NCBI GenBank assembly: GCA_945865365.1
Contig: CAMBDL010000015.1
Location: forward strand, 1 to 36,722
DNA from: Streptomyces griseus
GTDB taxonomy: Bacteria > Actinomycetota > Actinomycetes > Nanopelagicales > Nanopelagicaceae
Direction: 5' to 3'
Length of the DNA: 36,722 nucleotides
Below, in pieces: positions 24,152 to 34,500 of this stretch (position 1 is its first letter; the number at the start of each line of letters is the position of its first letter). Under the pieces are notes generated by a model. It saw only the letters and a list, made by a program, of their open reading frames with translations. It had not been told where the DNA came from and searched no databases. The position numbers and the translations under genes are program-made.

Positions 24152-25504
24152 TTATTCTCCGGTGTAGTAGTGAGCAATCGCGCTCAATGCCTGATCTAGA
24201 ATCGCAAGACCCTTTGTGGCATCTTCGACTGAGATATTGCATGGTGGGCACAAGTGAATGCGGTTGAAGTTATTAAATGGCATGAGCCCAAGCTTTTTAC
24301 AGGCCGCCACAAGTTCATTCATGGCCGGACTTGATGCACCATAGGGTGCAAGCGGCGCGTGTGTTGCACGATCAGTGACTAAATCAACGCCCCAGAAAAC
24401 ACCTGCGCCGCGAATATCGCCAATCACTTTATGTTTTTTAGCTAACTCAACAAGGCCAGGGCCCAAGATTGTTTCACCAATCATGGTGGCGTTCTCTAGC
24501 ATTTTTTCTTCCTTCATGACATCGATAGTTGCAACCGCTGTTGCGCATGCAATGGGGTGCCCCATGTATGTCAGGCCGCCTGCAAATACTCTCTCATCAA
24601 AAGTCTTAGATATGTTCTCACTAATTACTACGCCACCAAGTTGGATATAACCCGATGTAACGCCTTTAGCAAAGGTAATCAGATCTGGGGTGGCAGCGCT
24701 ATGTTGGTATGCAAACCACTTACCTGTGCGACCAAAGCCCGACATCACTTCATCAGCGATCCATAAAAGATTATATTTATCGCACAATGCGCGAACACCT
24801 TCAAGGTAGCCAGTAGGCGGCATCAATACACCGGCAGTGCCCGGTACTGATTCAAGTAGTACCGCTGCGATTGTATGCGGACCTTCAAAGATAATCGTCT
24901 GCTCTAGATGTTCTAACGCACGCTTGCACTCTTCGGCCTCGTCTTTGGCCCAAAATGCGGTGCGATATAAATACGGTCCCCAGAAATGCACATGACCAAA
25001 GGCAAACTCATTTGGGAATCTGCGTGGGTCACCCGTTGCATTTATTGCAGCGCCAGTATTGCCGTGATAGGAACGATATGTCGAAAGTACTTTGTGTTTG
25101 TGAGAATGCATGCGTGCCATACGAATCGCGTTTTCAATCGCATCAGCGCCACCGTTAGTGAAAAAAACTTTAGCAAAGTGGCCGCCAGCTAATTCGACAA
25201 CTCTTTGTGCCGCTTCGTTACGCGCATCGTTAGCGTGCTGCGGTGCAACTGTTGCAATTACTTCGGCCTGCGCCTGAATTGCCTTAATAACTTTTGGATG
25301 CTGGTGACCGATATTTGTAAAGACCAGCTGGGACGAGAAATCTAAGTACGTCTTACCTTCATGATCCCAAAAATAGGATCCCGAACCGCTTGCAACAGGC
25401 ATTGGGCTGATTGCGCCTTGAGCCGACCATGAGTGAAAAACATACTTATGATCTGCTGCGCTGACGGCGGCCTGCTTGGCTGGATCGTTAACTGGTGTAT
25501 TCAT
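24152..25504 (-). CDS. class III PLP aminotransferase (omega-amino acid:pyruvate type)
   Basis: The 450-residue enzyme is a fold-type I, class III aminotransferase. It has FTNGGADAIENAIRMAR, the HGNTGAAINATGDPRR region, the cofactor-binding LLWIADEVMSGFGRTGKW and the PLP lysine in DLITFAKGVTSGY. GLTYMGHPIACATAVATIDV follows. It moves an amino group from an omega-amino acid such as beta-alanine or taurine to pyruvate; the exact substrate is inferred from the divergent (methyl)malonate-semialdehyde dehydrogenase, whose substrate would be its product. AGAGG lies about 8 nt before ATG 25504. Confidence 0.85.
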   Translation of the reverse strand: MNTPVNDPAKQAAVSAADHKYVFHSWSAQGAISPMPVASGSGSYFWDHEGKTYLDFSSQLVFTNIGHQHPKVIKAIQAQAEVIATVAPQHANDARNEAAQRVVELAGGHFAKVFFTNGGADAIENAIRMARMHSHKHKVLSTYRSYHGNTGAAINATGDPRRFPNEFAFGHVHFWGPYLYRTAFWAKDEAEECKRALEHLEQTIIFEGPHTIAAVLLESVPGTAGVLMPPTGYLEGVRALCDKYNLLWIADEVMSGFGRTGKWFAYQHSAATPDLITFAKGVTSGYIQLGGVVISENISKTFDERVFAGGLTYMGHPIACATAVATIDVMKEEKMLENATMIGETILGPGLVELAKKHKVIGDIRGAGVFWGVDLVTDRATHAPLAPYGASSPAMNELVAACKKLGLMPFNNFNRIHLCPPCNISVEDATKGLAILDQALSAIAHYYTGE

Positions 25505-25565
25505 GAAAATCGCCTCTAACCCGTATGTGATTGATAGGAATTAGCGCCATCTTAACGCCCTGAAG

Positions 25566-25571
25566 TAGATT
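25566..25571 (+). promoter_or_regulatory. leaderless -10 box of the semialdehyde dehydrogenase gene
   Basis: TAGATT ends 6 nt before ATG 25578. This spacing favours ATG 25578 over GTG 25572 as the start codon. No convincing -35 box is seen at 17 bp. Confidence 0.5.
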
Positions 25572-25577
25572 GTGCCT

Positions 25578-27062
25578 ATGAAGCAGATTACACATTGGAT
25601 TAATGGCGCCTTAATTTCGGAAAAATCAGAACGTAGTGGGGATGTTTTTAACCCAGCTACTGGGCAAATAACAGGCAGCGTTGCCTTTGCCGATGCCGCA
25701 ACCGTTGACCTGGCGGTCGATACAGCCACAGCCGCATTTGCGACTTGGCGCCATAGTTCACTGACTAAGCGCACGCAAGTTTTGTTTGCCTTCCGCGAAC
25801 TAGTTCAACAAAATAAAGAAAAGATCGCTGCCCTTATTACCGATGAGCATGGAAAAGTTTTAAGTGATGCTGCAGGTGAAGTTACACGTGGGCTTGAAGT
25901 TGTTGAATTTGCCTGCGGAATTCCACACTTACTCAAAGGCGGTTTTTCCGAAGAGGTTTCAACTGGCGTAGATGTCTATTCCATCCGCCAAGCACTTGGC
26001 CCAGTTGCAATTATCTCTCCCTTTAACTTTCCAGCGATGGTACCTATGTGGTTCTTCCCAGTTGCAATCGCATGCGGAAATACCGTCATTGTTAAGCCAT
26101 CTGAAAAAGATCCAAGTGCAACAATGTTTATGGCGCAGTTATGGAAAGAGGCTGGATTACCCGATGGTGTATTCAATGTTGTTCACGGTGACAAAGTTGC
26201 CGTCGATGCATTGTTAACGCACCCAGGAATTAAATCAATTTCATTTGTTGGCTCTACTCCTATTGCACGTTACGTGTATGAGACTGGAACTAAAGCGGGT
26301 AAGCGCGTACAAGCGCTAGGTGGCGCAAAAAATCATATGGTGGTTTTGCCAGATGCTGATTTAGAACTCGCTGCCGATGCGGCAATTAACGCTGGCTTTG
26401 GCTCAGCAGGAGAGCGCTGCATGGCAATCTCTGCCATCGTTGCAGTAGAACCAATTGCTAGTGCACTTGTTGCGCGTATTAAATCCCGTATGGCAAATAT
26501 TAAAACCGGTGATGGAACACAAGGCGTCGATATGGGCCCACTTGTTACAAAAGTTCACCGCGACAAAGTCGCCTCCTATATTGAAGCTGGCGCAAAAGCG
26601 GGGGCAACTCTTGTTGTCGATGGTCGCGCGCTAGAGATTGCTGGAGATGGTTTCTGGCTTGGGCCTACCTTGTTCGACAATGTCACACCGGAGATGTCTA
26701 TCTATAAAGAAGAGATCTTCGGGCCAGTATTAAGCGTGCTTCGCGTTGATTCATACGATGCCGCTCTCGCCCTTGTTAATAGCCATGAGTACGGCAATGG
26801 AACTGCAATCTTTACTAATGATGGCGGTGCAGCTCGTCGCTATCAAAATGAAGTTGAAGTTGGCATGGTCGGCATTAACGTTCCGATTCCAGTACCTATG
26901 GCTTATTACTCATTCGGCGGATGGAAGAACTCATTATTCGGAGACTCTCATGCACATGGCACCGAAGGTGTTCACTTCTTTACTCGTGGCAAAGTTGTTA
27001 CAAGTCGATGGTTAGATCCAAGCCACGGCGGAATCAACTTAGGTTTCCCTCAAAACGATTAA
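25578..27062 (+). CDS. mmsA: CoA-acylating (methyl)malonate-semialdehyde dehydrogenase
   Basis: This protein of about 494 residues is an aldehyde dehydrogenase of the MmsA type. It has the Rossmann motif FVGSTPIARYVYE, QALGGAKNHMVVLPDAD (MmsA-specific), the catalytic Cys in GSAGERCMAISAIVAV, and PFNFPAMVPMWFFPVAIACGN. It oxidises methylmalonate semialdehyde or malonate semialdehyde to propionyl-CoA or acetyl-CoA with loss of CO2. Paired with the divergent aminotransferase it resembles the BauA/BauC beta-alanine route of Pseudomonas, though valine or pyrimidine breakdown is also possible. ATG 25578 is chosen because of the -10 box spacing. Confidence 0.9.
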   Translation: MKQITHWINGALISEKSERSGDVFNPATGQITGSVAFADAATVDLAVDTATAAFATWRHSSLTKRTQVLFAFRELVQQNKEKIAALITDEHGKVLSDAAGEVTRGLEVVEFACGIPHLLKGGFSEEVSTGVDVYSIRQALGPVAIISPFNFPAMVPMWFFPVAIACGNTVIVKPSEKDPSATMFMAQLWKEAGLPDGVFNVVHGDKVAVDALLTHPGIKSISFVGSTPIARYVYETGTKAGKRVQALGGAKNHMVVLPDADLELAADAAINAGFGSAGERCMAISAIVAVEPIASALVARIKSRMANIKTGDGTQGVDMGPLVTKVHRDKVASYIEAGAKAGATLVVDGRALEIAGDGFWLGPTLFDNVTPEMSIYKEEIFGPVLSVLRVDSYDAALALVNSHEYGNGTAIFTNDGGAARRYQNEVEVGMVGINVPIPVPMAYYSFGGWKNSLFGDSHAHGTEGVHFFTRGKVVTSRWLDPSHGGINLGFPQND

Positions 27063-27085
27063 TCATTATTTGCACTTCTTAGGTA

Positions 27086-27091
27086 TAACCT
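27086..27091 (+). promoter_or_regulatory. leaderless -10 box of the acyltransferase gene
   Basis: TAACCT, overlapping TATAAC at 27084-27089, ends 6 nt before ATG 27098. This indicates that the acyltransferase has its own promoter although it lies only 35 bp after mmsA. Confidence 0.5.
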
Positions 27092-27097
27092 CGCTCC

Positions 27098-28297
27098 ATG
27101 AAAGTACAACCCGGAAGAATCCCGGGAGCCGATGGGCTTAGAGCACTAGCGTGCCTTATGGTGGTGTTGCACCACACTTCTCAGCGATTGAATCCAACGA
27201 GTTCACCAGACTGGCTTCAGGCGATTCACTTCTTTGGGATGCGGGGCGAAGTTGGCGTCAGTCTCTTCTTTGTACTTTCAGGCTGCCTTCTATCGCTTCC
27301 CTTTTGGAACAGCTTTGCGAACAAAGAAGCCAATCCTTCAATTAAGTTCTATTTGATCAATCGGGGAGCGCGCATCATCCCTGCATTCTGGTTTAACTTG
27401 ATCGTATGTACGTTCCTCGGCTTGTGGGTCTTTGATCAAGATATAAATTGGTGGCGCTTTCTCTCAGGACTTTTCTTCATTAATAGCTACCACTATTCAA
27501 CATTCTTTCCTGCCGAGATCAATGGCCCACTTTGGTCAATTGGACTAGAAGTTTCATGCTACTTATTACTTCCAATTGTTCTTTTCTTAATCATCAAAAG
27601 CACTAAGAAATTTTCTTTTGCAATTGCAAGCCTTAGCGGATGGATTATTCTGCTCCAGATACTCAACCCATTGATTATTGAAAAATTCATGACAAGTAAT
27701 GTTTCAAAGGGATGGCAATACGGACTTACTGGTGGTGCCAAACAATGGCTTCCCTATTGGAATATCAACACCTTCTTTACCCAATTTTTGTGTGGCTCAC
27801 TGGCAGCGTTAATCATCGTGGCGCTGAAGTCTGGGGGAAGAGCACAGTCGCGAAACTTTGACGTTGCAGCAGTATTTTTCGGACTTGCTGCGATTTGGCT
27901 AGTAGCCGATCGATTAGTAGTCGGAGCTCCCGATCGCATAACTGATCAACCATACTTAGCTCCATTTTATGCGATTCTTATGGCGGCAGTACTGATTGCA
28001 TCTGCATTTAGCACCACAATCTATAAAGCCTTAGACAACAAGGTTTTTCGCTGGATCGCAAAGCTCTCCTTCAGTATTTATCTATGGCATATGGTTTTCA
28101 TCGTATTCATAGAGCGAAAAGCGGCAAAAAATTATGTCTACAACGGGGTCACGGATACTTCCGAATGGGTTTTGATGAGTTGCATCGTTCTAGCAGGATC
28201 AATATGTATTGCAGCATTATCGTGGCGCTTCCTGGAATCTCCAGCGCTGCAATATGCTCGAAAAGCACCCCATTCATCGTGCAAATTACGCCCTTGA
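27098..28297 (+). CDS. acyltransferase-3 (OafA-like) membrane protein
   Basis: This 399-residue integral membrane protein has about ten hydrophobic helices. Near the N-terminus are the family motifs GADGLRALACLMVVLHHTSQ (RALA-type signature and catalytic-type His) and GEVGVSLFFVLSGCLL. GPLWSIGLEVSCYLLLPI and KLSFSIYLWHMVF follow. Members transfer acetyl or other acyl groups onto surface polysaccharides, lipids or antibiotics. The substrate is unknown, and no polysaccharide gene lies next to it. Confidence 0.88.
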   Translation: MKVQPGRIPGADGLRALACLMVVLHHTSQRLNPTSSPDWLQAIHFFGMRGEVGVSLFFVLSGCLLSLPFWNSFANKEANPSIKFYLINRGARIIPAFWFNLIVCTFLGLWVFDQDINWWRFLSGLFFINSYHYSTFFPAEINGPLWSIGLEVSCYLLLPIVLFLIIKSTKKFSFAIASLSGWIILLQILNPLIIEKFMTSNVSKGWQYGLTGGAKQWLPYWNINTFFTQFLCGSLAALIIVALKSGGRAQSRNFDVAAVFFGLAAIWLVADRLVVGAPDRITDQPYLAPFYAILMAAVLIASAFSTTIYKALDNKVFRWIAKLSFSIYLWHMVFIVFIERKAAKNYVYNGVTDTSEWVLMSCIVLAGSICIAALSWRFLESPALQYARKAPHSSCKLRP

Positions 28298-28424
28298 TTA
28301 GTCCATATCCACTGCCAAAGGTAGAATAACCACGTGCGGCCGGTGACTTGGCCTCAGAAATACCCAAATCGTTGGATAGAGGCAAGGCCTGATAACGGCT
28401 GGCTTCCTAAGGAAAGTAGTTTTC

Positions 28425-30323
28425 GTGGCCAAGACTCAAGCACACCTTAAAGACCTGCCGCTTAAAAAGCGCGAGAACCTACGTAACGTTGCCATCATTG
28501 CGCACGTTGACCACGGTAAAACAACATTAGTTGATGCAATGTTGTGGCAGTCAGGTGCTTTTGCTGCATACAAGAAGCAGGGCGAAGGCCAAGAGCGCAT
28601 GATGGATTCAATGGATCTTGAGCGCGAAAAGGGAATTACGATTCTTGCTAAGAACACTGCGGTAAAGCGTGGCGACACAATTGTTAACATTATTGATACA
28701 CCAGGCCACGCCGATTTTGGTGGCGAAGTAGAGCGCGGATTAGAAATGGTCGATGGCGTTATCTTGTTGGTCGATGCATCTGAAGGTCCGTTGCCTCAAA
28801 CACGTTTCGTTTTGCGTAAAGCGCTAGAGAAGAATCTGCCAGTTATTTTAGTTATCAATAAAGTTGACCGTCCCGATTCACGTATCGCAGAAGTTGTCGA
28901 TGAAGCGTACGAACTATTCTTAGATCTCGATGCCAATGAAACACAGATTGAATTTCCAGTTGTTTATGCCTCTGCCAAAGCTGGCCGTGCATCACTGAAG
29001 CGTCCTGCAGATGGCGGGATGCCTGAAGAAGAAAACTTAGATGTTTTATTCGACACAATCTTCTCTGCAATTCCAGCACCTGAATATCACGAAGGTGCAC
29101 CATTACAGGCTCACGTAACTAACCTTGACTCATCCCCATTTCTTGGCCGCCTAGCTTTGTGCCGCGTGCGTGAAGGTGTAATTAAAAAGGGTCAAAACGT
29201 GACGTGGATTAAGACCGATGGAACTATGGAGCGGGTAAAGATTTCAGAGTTATTAATTACTGAGGCGCTAGAGCGTATTCCAACCCTTGAAGCCCACCCA
29301 GGCGACATCATTGCGGTAGCTGGAATTGAAACAATTACTTTGGGCGAAACTCTGGCCGATAATGAAAACCCACACGCGCTTCCATTAATCATTGTTGATG
29401 AGCCATCGATTTCGATGACTATTGGTATTAACACATCACCTCTTGCTGGCAAGAGCGGAAAACTACTCACTGCGCGCCAAGTAAAGAGCCGCCTTGATGC
29501 CGAGCTCGTTGGTAACGTCTCATTGCGCGTATTAACAACAGAGCGTCCAGATACTTGGGAAGTTCAAGGTCGTGGCGAGCTTCAGCTTGCTGTTCTAGTT
29601 GAAATCATGAAGCGCGAAGGCTTTGAATTAACTGTTGGTAAACCACAGGTAGTTATTAAGAAGATCGATGGCAAAGTTCATGAGCCAATGGAGCGTTTAA
29701 CAATTGATGCACCTGAAGAGTATCTTGGTGTGCTTACTCAGCTGATGGCACTTCGCAAAGGCCGCATGGAGCAAATGGTTAACCATGGCACTGGCTGGAT
29801 TCGTCTTGATTACAAAGTACCTTCACGTGGACTTATTGGTTTCCGTACTGAGTTCTTAACTGAAACTCGCGGAACAGGTTTATTGCACCACGTCTTTGAT
29901 GGTTACGAAGCATGGCACGGCGATATCCGTACGCGCGGAACTGGATCACTAGTATCAGATCGCATGGGAGTTGTTACTTCGTATGCGCTCTATGGAACAC
30001 AAGATCGCGGAAGCATCTTCGTTGAACCAGGTGACGAGGTTTATGAGGGAATGGTTATTGGCGAGAACTCTCGCAGCGATGACATGGACGTTAACTGTGT
30101 TCGCGAAAAGAAGCTTACTAACATGCGTGCTTCAGGTACTGATGAATCAGAGCGTTTGATTCCACCTAAGAAGCTGAACATGGAAGGTGCTTTGGAGTTC
30201 TGTCGCGAAGATGAGTGCGTAGAAGTTACACCGGCCGTTGTTCGTATCCGCAAGGTTGTCCTTGATGGCGACGAGCGCGCCCGTACAACTGCCCGCGCCA
30301 AGAAGGCCAACCAGAACGTTTAA
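28425..30323 (+). CDS. typA: ribosome-associated GTPase TypA/BipA
   Basis: The 632-residue translational GTPase has G1 AHVDHGKTT (residues 26-34), the switch region LEREKGITI (65-73), G3 DTPGHADF (91-98), and G4 NKVD, then EF-G-like domains II, III and V and the BipA-specific C-terminal part (ALYGTQDRGSIFVEPGDEVY, ENSRSDDMDVN). It binds the ribosome and supports assembly and stress or cold adaptation. The start is GTG with AAGGA 11 nt upstream. The 127-bp gap before it contains TAGAAT (28322-28327), a possible -10 box that would give a leader of about 90 nt. Confidence 0.95.
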   Translation: MAKTQAHLKDLPLKKRENLRNVAIIAHVDHGKTTLVDAMLWQSGAFAAYKKQGEGQERMMDSMDLEREKGITILAKNTAVKRGDTIVNIIDTPGHADFGGEVERGLEMVDGVILLVDASEGPLPQTRFVLRKALEKNLPVILVINKVDRPDSRIAEVVDEAYELFLDLDANETQIEFPVVYASAKAGRASLKRPADGGMPEEENLDVLFDTIFSAIPAPEYHEGAPLQAHVTNLDSSPFLGRLALCRVREGVIKKGQNVTWIKTDGTMERVKISELLITEALERIPTLEAHPGDIIAVAGIETITLGETLADNENPHALPLIIVDEPSISMTIGINTSPLAGKSGKLLTARQVKSRLDAELVGNVSLRVLTTERPDTWEVQGRGELQLAVLVEIMKREGFELTVGKPQVVIKKIDGKVHEPMERLTIDAPEEYLGVLTQLMALRKGRMEQMVNHGTGWIRLDYKVPSRGLIGFRTEFLTETRGTGLLHHVFDGYEAWHGDIRTRGTGSLVSDRMGVVTSYALYGTQDRGSIFVEPGDEVYEGMVIGENSRSDDMDVNCVREKKLTNMRASGTDESERLIPPKKLNMEGALEFCREDECVEVTPAVVRIRKVVLDGDERARTTARAKKANQNV

Positions 30324-30339
30324 AGCCTGTTAGTTGGCC
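30305..30339 (+). terminator. candidate hairpin at the end of typA
   Basis: GGCCAAC (30305-30311) pairs perfectly with GTTGGCC (30333-30339) around a 21-base loop that includes the stop codon. A second inverted repeat AGATCA/TGATCT follows (30347-30360). Neither has a strong T tract, so termination here is only possible, not shown. Confidence 0.3.
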
Positions 30340-30380
30340 ATTCTTCAGATCAAGTGATCTAGAAACTACGCTCAAAACTC

Positions 30381-30409
30381 TTGTCTGGGCTAAGTCGGCT
30401 GGCTATATT
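30381..30409 (+). promoter_or_regulatory. strong leaderless promoter of the collagen-like gene
   Basis: TTGTCT (-35, 30381-30386), a 17-bp spacer, and TATATT (-10, 30404-30409) are followed by 6 nt and ATG 30416. The -35 box is the same as that of the P450 promoter. This is the best-formed promoter in the window. Confidence 0.7.
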
Positions 30410-30415
30410 CACTTC

Positions 30416-31480
30416 ATGAAATCAAACCTGACCACACGATTTTCTCGAAGCCACTTAATTGCCGCTCTAGTTGTTCCGCTGATAGCGATTGCTGGAATCG
30501 CCTCTGGTGCGGGTGTATCTAATACTCCTCAGACCGGTTATATCGTATGTGTAAATAAGACAACAAAGGCAATTACATATCCGGGAACGTTGACCTGCCC
30601 AAAGGGAAGTACACAACTCGCACTTGGTGCTCGTGGAGTTGATGGCATAAATGGAACGAATGGTTTGAATGGAACTAATGGTTTGAATGGTCGCGATGGA
30701 CTGCCAGGTTTAGCTGGGCTTACTGGATTAATAGGAGCAGTTGGTCCTGCTGGTCCTGCAGGAGCCAATGGCTTAGATGGCTTAGATGGCTTAGATGGTA
30801 ACGACGGCGTAGATGGTAACGACGGCGTAGATGGTAACGACGGCGTAGATGGCGTAGATGGTACGAACGGCACTAATGGAACTGATACGTCCGATACATT
30901 GAACTTAGCGCAGAGCTTAATCCCCGATTTAGAAGCCGCTACATACACGATTGACTGCGGTGGAACTTTCTCTACAGGTACGGGAATCAGTGTTACTTTA
31001 TCTGCAGCCCTAAAGGCCAAAGGTTATAAAGGCGCGCTGATTACCGCATATGACGGTGTAGCAGAATGTGAAGGACAAGCTATAGATGTTACTCAATACG
31101 ATAATGTGATTGTTGGCTTTGTATCAACAGTAGATAGTGAAAACGGTTTAGCAATGGTTGTAACAAAGAGTGTTGTAAATACTCTTGCTCCAGCCGAGGA
31201 AGAGCCATTTACTGGAGCTTTCCTTATGTCCATCACACGTGGCGGCGATGAATGGCCAGCTGGATCTATTGGATTTGGCATTCTCAATAATATAAATTCA
31301 GGGGAAGATGCAGATATACATACAATCTGGATTTCTGGAAAGGTAATGGAGTCCGCAAGCGCGCCTGTGATAAATGCATTGGGTCAATTTGTCAGCATTG
31401 CAAATAAAAAGCCCGGAGTAATCTGCCGTGTACTTCTCTCATGTACCGCTGACAGCGATTACGAGAACTGGAGTAATTAA
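30416..31480 (+). CDS. secreted collagen-like repeat protein
   Basis: The 354-residue protein has a membrane or signal helix (residues about 12-31) and a two-cysteine segment (YIVCVNKTTKAITYPGTLTC). It then has 29 uninterrupted Gly-X-Y triplets (residues 71-157) and a 197-residue C-terminal domain with paired cysteines and beta-rich sequence. The first triplets are mixed (GLP, GPA), and the later ones are almost only GLD, GND, GVD and GTN, so the stalk is acidic. The Gly-X-Y block predicts a trimeric triple-helical stalk with the C-terminal domain as a head. It sits alone between typA and adnA with its own leaderless promoter. Its ligand and role are unknown. Confidence 0.85.
   Translation: MKSNLTTRFSRSHLIAALVVPLIAIAGIASGAGVSNTPQTGYIVCVNKTTKAITYPGTLTCPKGSTQLALGARGVDGINGTNGLNGTNGLNGRDGLPGLAGLTGLIGAVGPAGPAGANGLDGLDGLDGNDGVDGNDGVDGNDGVDGVDGTNGTNGTDTSDTLNLAQSLIPDLEAATYTIDCGGTFSTGTGISVTLSAALKAKGYKGALITAYDGVAECEGQAIDVTQYDNVIVGFVSTVDSENGLAMVVTKSVVNTLAPAEEEPFTGAFLMSITRGGDEWPAGSIGFGILNNINSGEDADIHTIWISGKVMESASAPVINALGQFVSIANKKPGVICRVLLSCTADSDYENWSN
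30797..30850 (+). repeat. three perfect 18-bp repeats in the collagen-like stalk
   Basis: GGTAACGACGGCGTAGAT occurs three times head to tail (30797, 30815, 30833), encoding GND-GVD units. It is followed by a partial copy GGCGTAGAT and preceded by GGCTTAGAT copies. Slippage or recombination could change stalk length in 6-residue steps without a frame change. Confidence 0.9.
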
Positions 31481-31489
31481 TCACAGCTG

Positions 31490-31527
31490 ATGGCTCACAT
31501 TGAGGCCACCGCGATCTGTTGAGCCAT
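31490..31527. promoter_or_regulatory. inverted repeat between the collagen-like gene and adnA
   Basis: ATGGCTCA (31490-31497) and TGAGCCAT (31520-31527) are perfect arms around 22 bases, ending 31 bp before the adnA start. It could be an operator or a transcript-end hairpin. No T tract follows, so I do not call it a terminator. Confidence 0.35.
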
Positions 31528-31558
31528 ATTGTCAGCCCACTGCGGTTGAATTGGCTCT

Positions 31559-34500
31559 GTGAGTACTGACAGCTTCAATTTTGTGCGCTCGAGCGCTACA
31601 CAATCAGTACCCACGCTTTCACCCGATCAAATGGCCGCTGTCGCACATCGGGGCTCACCCTTGGTTATTCAAGGCGGACCAGGCACCGGTAAAACAATGG
31701 TTTTAATTGAAGCTGCGCTATCACGAATAAATGATGGGCAGAATCCAGATTCAATTCTGCTTCTGACATACGGACGTGAACGTGCATCGCAGTTACGCGA
31801 TGCAGTTGCTGTGCGTACGACTAAGACCATGTTTGAGCCATTAGCTCGTACGTTTCACTCATTAGCTTTTTCGATAATTAAGATGAAAGCTCATAGCCAA
31901 GATCCTGAGCCGATTTTATTAAGTGGACCAGAGCAAGAGAGCTACATCAAGGAGCTACTTGCCGGCGACATTGCCGATGGATATAAAGAGTGGCCGGCAG
32001 AGTTACATGCAGCGTTAACAACACATGGTTTTGCTCGCGAACTTCGCGATTTAATTCTGCGCGCATCAGAGCGCGGCATCAATCCTGTGCAGTTAGAAAA
32101 GCTGGGTACAAGCGAAGGTGAAAAATTCTGGCTTGCCGCCGCAAAGTTTTGGCAGCGCTATATCAATTCAATGGTGATGCGCGAAATAAGTGCAACCGAT
32201 GCCAAGATGCGCATTGATCCATCGGAGTTAGTCTCACGAGCAGCTCTGCATCTGCACAATAATCCAGATGTATTGGCAAAATTACGTGAGCGATTTACGA
32301 CCATCATGGTCGATGAGTTTCAAGAGAGTGATCCGGCACAGCGTGCATTATTATCCATCTTGGTTGGTCAGGATGTAATTATCTGCGCCGATGCCGATAG
32401 CGCAGTCGGTCGATTTCGAGGCGCTGATCCCGATGGGTTATCTGCAGCCCTTGACCCATATCGCGGACGTGAAATTATTTTAAAGACGGGTTTTCGCAGT
32501 GCGAGCACAATCTTTGATGTGGGCCATACATATGTACAGAGCTTTAAAGGCTCACCGGTTACTCGTAAACGCAGCTGTGGCAACGCGAATGAGGGCTCTG
32601 TAGCCGTTAATCGCTTCAGATCTGGCGCCGAAGAAGCAGCTTTTATCGCCCATCAATTTAGAAGCGCCCATCTGCGCGAAGGTATTTCCTATAGCAATAT
32701 GGCAGTGATTCTGCGCAACCCAGGTGTTACTGCATCGGCATTGCGCCGAGCTTTTTCTTATGTTGGCATTCCAGTTGCTAGCGAGCTACAAGCGTTAGCT
32801 GGCAATCCAGCCATTGCTCCATTTTTATTATTAGCGCGCGTTGCAATAAGGGCTCAGCCACTTAATTTAGATACAGCTGAGCGCTTACTAATGAGTGAGT
32901 TTGGTGGAGCTGATTCAATCTCACTGCGCCGGATCCGTCGAGCCATGATTGCTGCTCGCGTTGATGGCGATGAACGTTCTGGAACACAGCTATTACTCGA
33001 TGCAATCGATAATGGTCAGCTATTTATCGACGGCGCAGATTCGATTCTTCGAGTCCATGCCTTACTGGAAAAAGGCCGCGCAGTTGCTCGAAATAAATCT
33101 GCCACTGCCGATGATTTATTGTGGGCGTTATGGGATAACGCGCTAACAAGTGATGGACAAAAACTAGCTAATTCATGGCGCACTCAATCACTTCGCCCTG
33201 GAGTACGTGGCGCTGCCGCCGATCGTGACTTAGATGCCGTGATACAGCTATTTGAAAGCGCAGCTCGATTTTCAGAGCGCTTCCCACTTTCTGGTCCAGC
33301 GGCTTTCATTGCCGAGATTGCTACGGAAGATATTGCCGGCGATGTAATTACCGCAAAAGGCGTTCGCCCAGATTTTATTGAAATCCTTACCGTACATAGT
33401 GCAAAGGGCCGCGAGTGGGATTTAGTTGCAGTTGCAGGATTACAAGAAGGAACCTGGCCAAATTTAAAGCAGCGTTCATCACTTTTAGGTGCTGAACGTT
33501 TGGTAGAACGCCAACGTAACCCTGACATTCCTCGGGATCAGTTAGATGTCATTGCAGCAAGCGGCCTGATGCAGGATGAGGCCCGACTCTTTCATGTGGC
33601 TCTAACCCGCGCCAAACAATCATTATTCGTCACCGCTGTGCAGCGAGATGACGAAGAACCATCTGTATTTTTTGAAGATATAGAAGTTATGGTCAATAAA
33701 ACGGATCGTACTGAGCCAGAACTTACCGATGTTCCACGACCTATTACTGCGCCCGCCTTAGTGGCCGAGCTTCGCTCACACCTGCATGGAGAACATGCAC
33801 ACGAGGCAGCTGGGCTATTAAAGGGATTGAGTGAGAATGGAATCTACTTAGCCGACCCTGCTTCATGGGTGGGTTCGGTGCCAATCAGTACCGATGCACC
33901 AGTCATCGATGCGGAAAAAGAGGTTATTGTTTCACCAAGTGGCGCAGAATCCTTTGTTGAGTGCGGCGTAAAATGGTTTCTACAAAATAATGGTGGCACC
34001 GATGGTGATAGCACTGCACAAGTTTTAGGTTCAGCTATTCACGCCTTTGCAGCGAAGATGGTAAAAGAGCCTGGCACAACTAGAGAAGATCTGATTTCTA
34101 ATTTGAGTAGTTCATGGAAACTTATCGATCCAGATTCAGGGTGGGTCAGCGCTTCACATTTAGAGAGCGCAGTAACAATGCTCAAGAAATTCGTTGACTA
34201 TCACACCAAAACCACGCGCACAGTCGTAGATGCTGAGATGCGATTTGATGTAACTCTTGGCCGCGCACGAATTAAGGGAAGCGTGGATCGATTAGAGGTT
34301 GAAGCCGATGGCTCACTCTTTATTATCGACTTCAAAACTGGTGGCAGCGCCATTAGCAATAAGGATGCAAAAGAGAATCTGCAGTTAAAGAGCTATCAAG
34401 TCGGTATCGCCGAAGGTGGGTTCTCTCAAGGGCAGGTCAGCGCCGGCGCAGAGCTTGTGTACTTAGGTACCGATGCCGCCAGTGCAACGATTCGTCCTCA

